The notes under the pieces: generated by a model | What the model saw: only the letters and a program-made list of their open reading frames with translations | Databases searched by the model: none | Told to the model about the DNA's origin: nothing | Assembly (NCBI GenBank): GCA_009792885.1 | Contig: WMCF01000032.1 | Location: 7,266,331-7,330,330 of the forward strand | DNA length: 64,000 nucleotides | Source of the DNA: Eremophila alpestris peregrina | Lineage: Eukaryota; Chordata; Aves; Passeriformes; Alaudidae | Direction of reading: 5' to 3' | Translations under genes and position numbers: made by a program | In this document: positions 62,930 through 64,000 of the stretch, in pieces | Layout: every line of letters begins with the position of its first letter | How positions within the stretch are numbered: the first letter of the stretch is position 1

Positions 62930-64000
62930 GTGATTTTTGGCATTGCAAGTGCAGTGGCTGTAAAGCAGTGGCTCAGCTCCATACTTTAATAGGCTTTAAC
63001 GTATCAATTATAGCGCTGAGTAGTAATTAGGGCTATAGAGCAAAATGCAGAGTGACCTCTAAACTGTTCCAAAGCTGTGGGAACTGGTGGGAAGGGGGAT
63101 TTGGGAGCAGACTGAATTCTGGTAATCATACCACAGGGTGCAAAAGAGCAAGTTGTGACTATTAAGAGCTGAATTTGGTTTCAGCGAGGCAGGAAAGCCT
63201 CGCCCACCCTCAGAAGGTGAATCTTCCCCCAGCACAGAGCTAAGGGGGCTGAGCAGTGGATGACTCCTCTGGGACCATGGGCAGCAATTGGTGCTGGCCC
63301 TGCCCACTCCATTAAATAAATTGTCTCTAAAATCCCTGCACTGCTCTGCTGTGCTCAGCTGCCCAGGAGCCTCTCAGGAGGAGGGTGAAAGCTGAGAGCT
63401 GGGGAATGCTGCTTCTCCTTTCAGCATGGCCTAAAGACACCCTCCCCAAAAATTCCATGGTACAAAGGGGGTGCCTGGCTTCCAGCTACACTCCTTCCAC
63501 CCTGCACTCAGCTGGTGACAGTGTGCTTGTCCTGGCTTAGAAAGGGCACTCCAAAATTTTGGAGGACAGAGGCACTGGACCCCCTTCACAGCAATAATAA
63601 TAATAATAATAATAATAATGGTAAGAGCAATGCAAACCACATAATTACAATTTCTCTTCCCTCACTGGTTGTTTGCTGCTCAAATTGCCCTGGGCACAGA
63701 GTGAAATGTCCAGTGGTTCTGTGGATGATTGGGCAACCTGTACCCACATGTGCCTGGGTACTCCCATCAACCTGAATGAGCCCAGCCCCAAACCTCCTCT
63801 TGCTTTCAGGGTGGAGTCAAAGCCACAAAATACTTCTGGCAACGTTTGTAGCCAGTGGCCAATTGTGAGCTAAAGAAATATTTATTTTAAAGCGTAAACT
63901 GAGCAGTGTGAATTTCTTTGCCCAGGATATTCCTCTTGATGTTACTATTTTGATGTGCCTAAGTTCATTGGTATAAATAGGGTGCAGTTGTCATCACATT
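62930..64000. other. Gene-free right end of the window
   Basis: No gene recognised; contains the (AAT)9 run. No FAM20C-like coding sequence is seen on either strand up to the end. Confidence 0.55.
63593..63619. repeat. (AAT)9 microsatellite
   Basis: Nine perfect AAT units, likely polymorphic in length. Confidence 0.95.

Noticed and set aside
23227..64000. FAM20C exons on the minus strand
   Set aside because: Looked for kinase-domain-like peptides on the minus strand and saw none; the gene probably lies beyond the window.

Overview
The window is vertebrate nuclear DNA, most likely from a bird and possibly a songbird. It has one multi-exon gene with GT-AG introns, few interspersed repeats, and three short CR1 retrotransposon 3' ends carrying the avian tail (a TTCCAACCCAAACC-like block followed by ATTCTGTG-type octamers). 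It also has one clear antisense retroviral LTR and long gene-free stretches. The species cannot be fixed from the sequence alone.

Bases 1-23.2 kb hold PDGFA (platelet-derived growth factor subunit A) on the + strand, from exon 2 to the 3' end. Exon 1, with the signal peptide and promoter, lies to the left of the window. Exons read: exon 2 at 25-121 and exon 3 at 7383-7487 (propeptide, ending in the furin site RRKR); exon 4 at 9925-10112 and exon 5 at 17857-17983 (the cystine-knot growth factor domain, all eight cysteines present); exon 6 at 19604-19686 (alternative basic retention tail and stop); exon 7 at 20933 onward (alternative D-V-R tail and stop, then the 3'UTR). Splice phases agree at every junction. 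The gene can therefore make both C-terminal forms of PDGF-A: the long matrix-binding form and the short diffusible form. The 3'UTR is A-rich, has several AATAAA signals and a pure 55-A run, and ends near 23.2 kb.

An antisense solo-LTR-like element sits almost directly after the exon 4 splice donor. At its edge is a sense-strand AATAAA that overlaps an in-frame stop. A second, less certain LTR-like block follows it in intron 4.

Bases 23.2-64 kb contain no gene I can recognise. This 40-kb gene-poor flank has CR1 fragments at about 40.96, 51.05 and 54.1 kb. It also has an ATGG-type microsatellite array at 43.86 kb, a strongly strand-biased A/C-only tract at 56.0 kb, a 23-bp minisatellite at 58.86 kb and an (AAT)9 repeat at 63.6 kb. 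Several repeat-free patches look like possible regulatory elements, including a near-perfect RFX X-box at 39.36 kb and a CpG-dense patch with a perfect hairpin at 60.6 kb. One exon-like segment with good splice sites and an open frame lies at 62823-62925. No next gene is reached; in mammals the neighbour on this side of PDGFA is FAM20C, and none of its coding sequence was seen. I found no strong evidence for a wholly new biological system.
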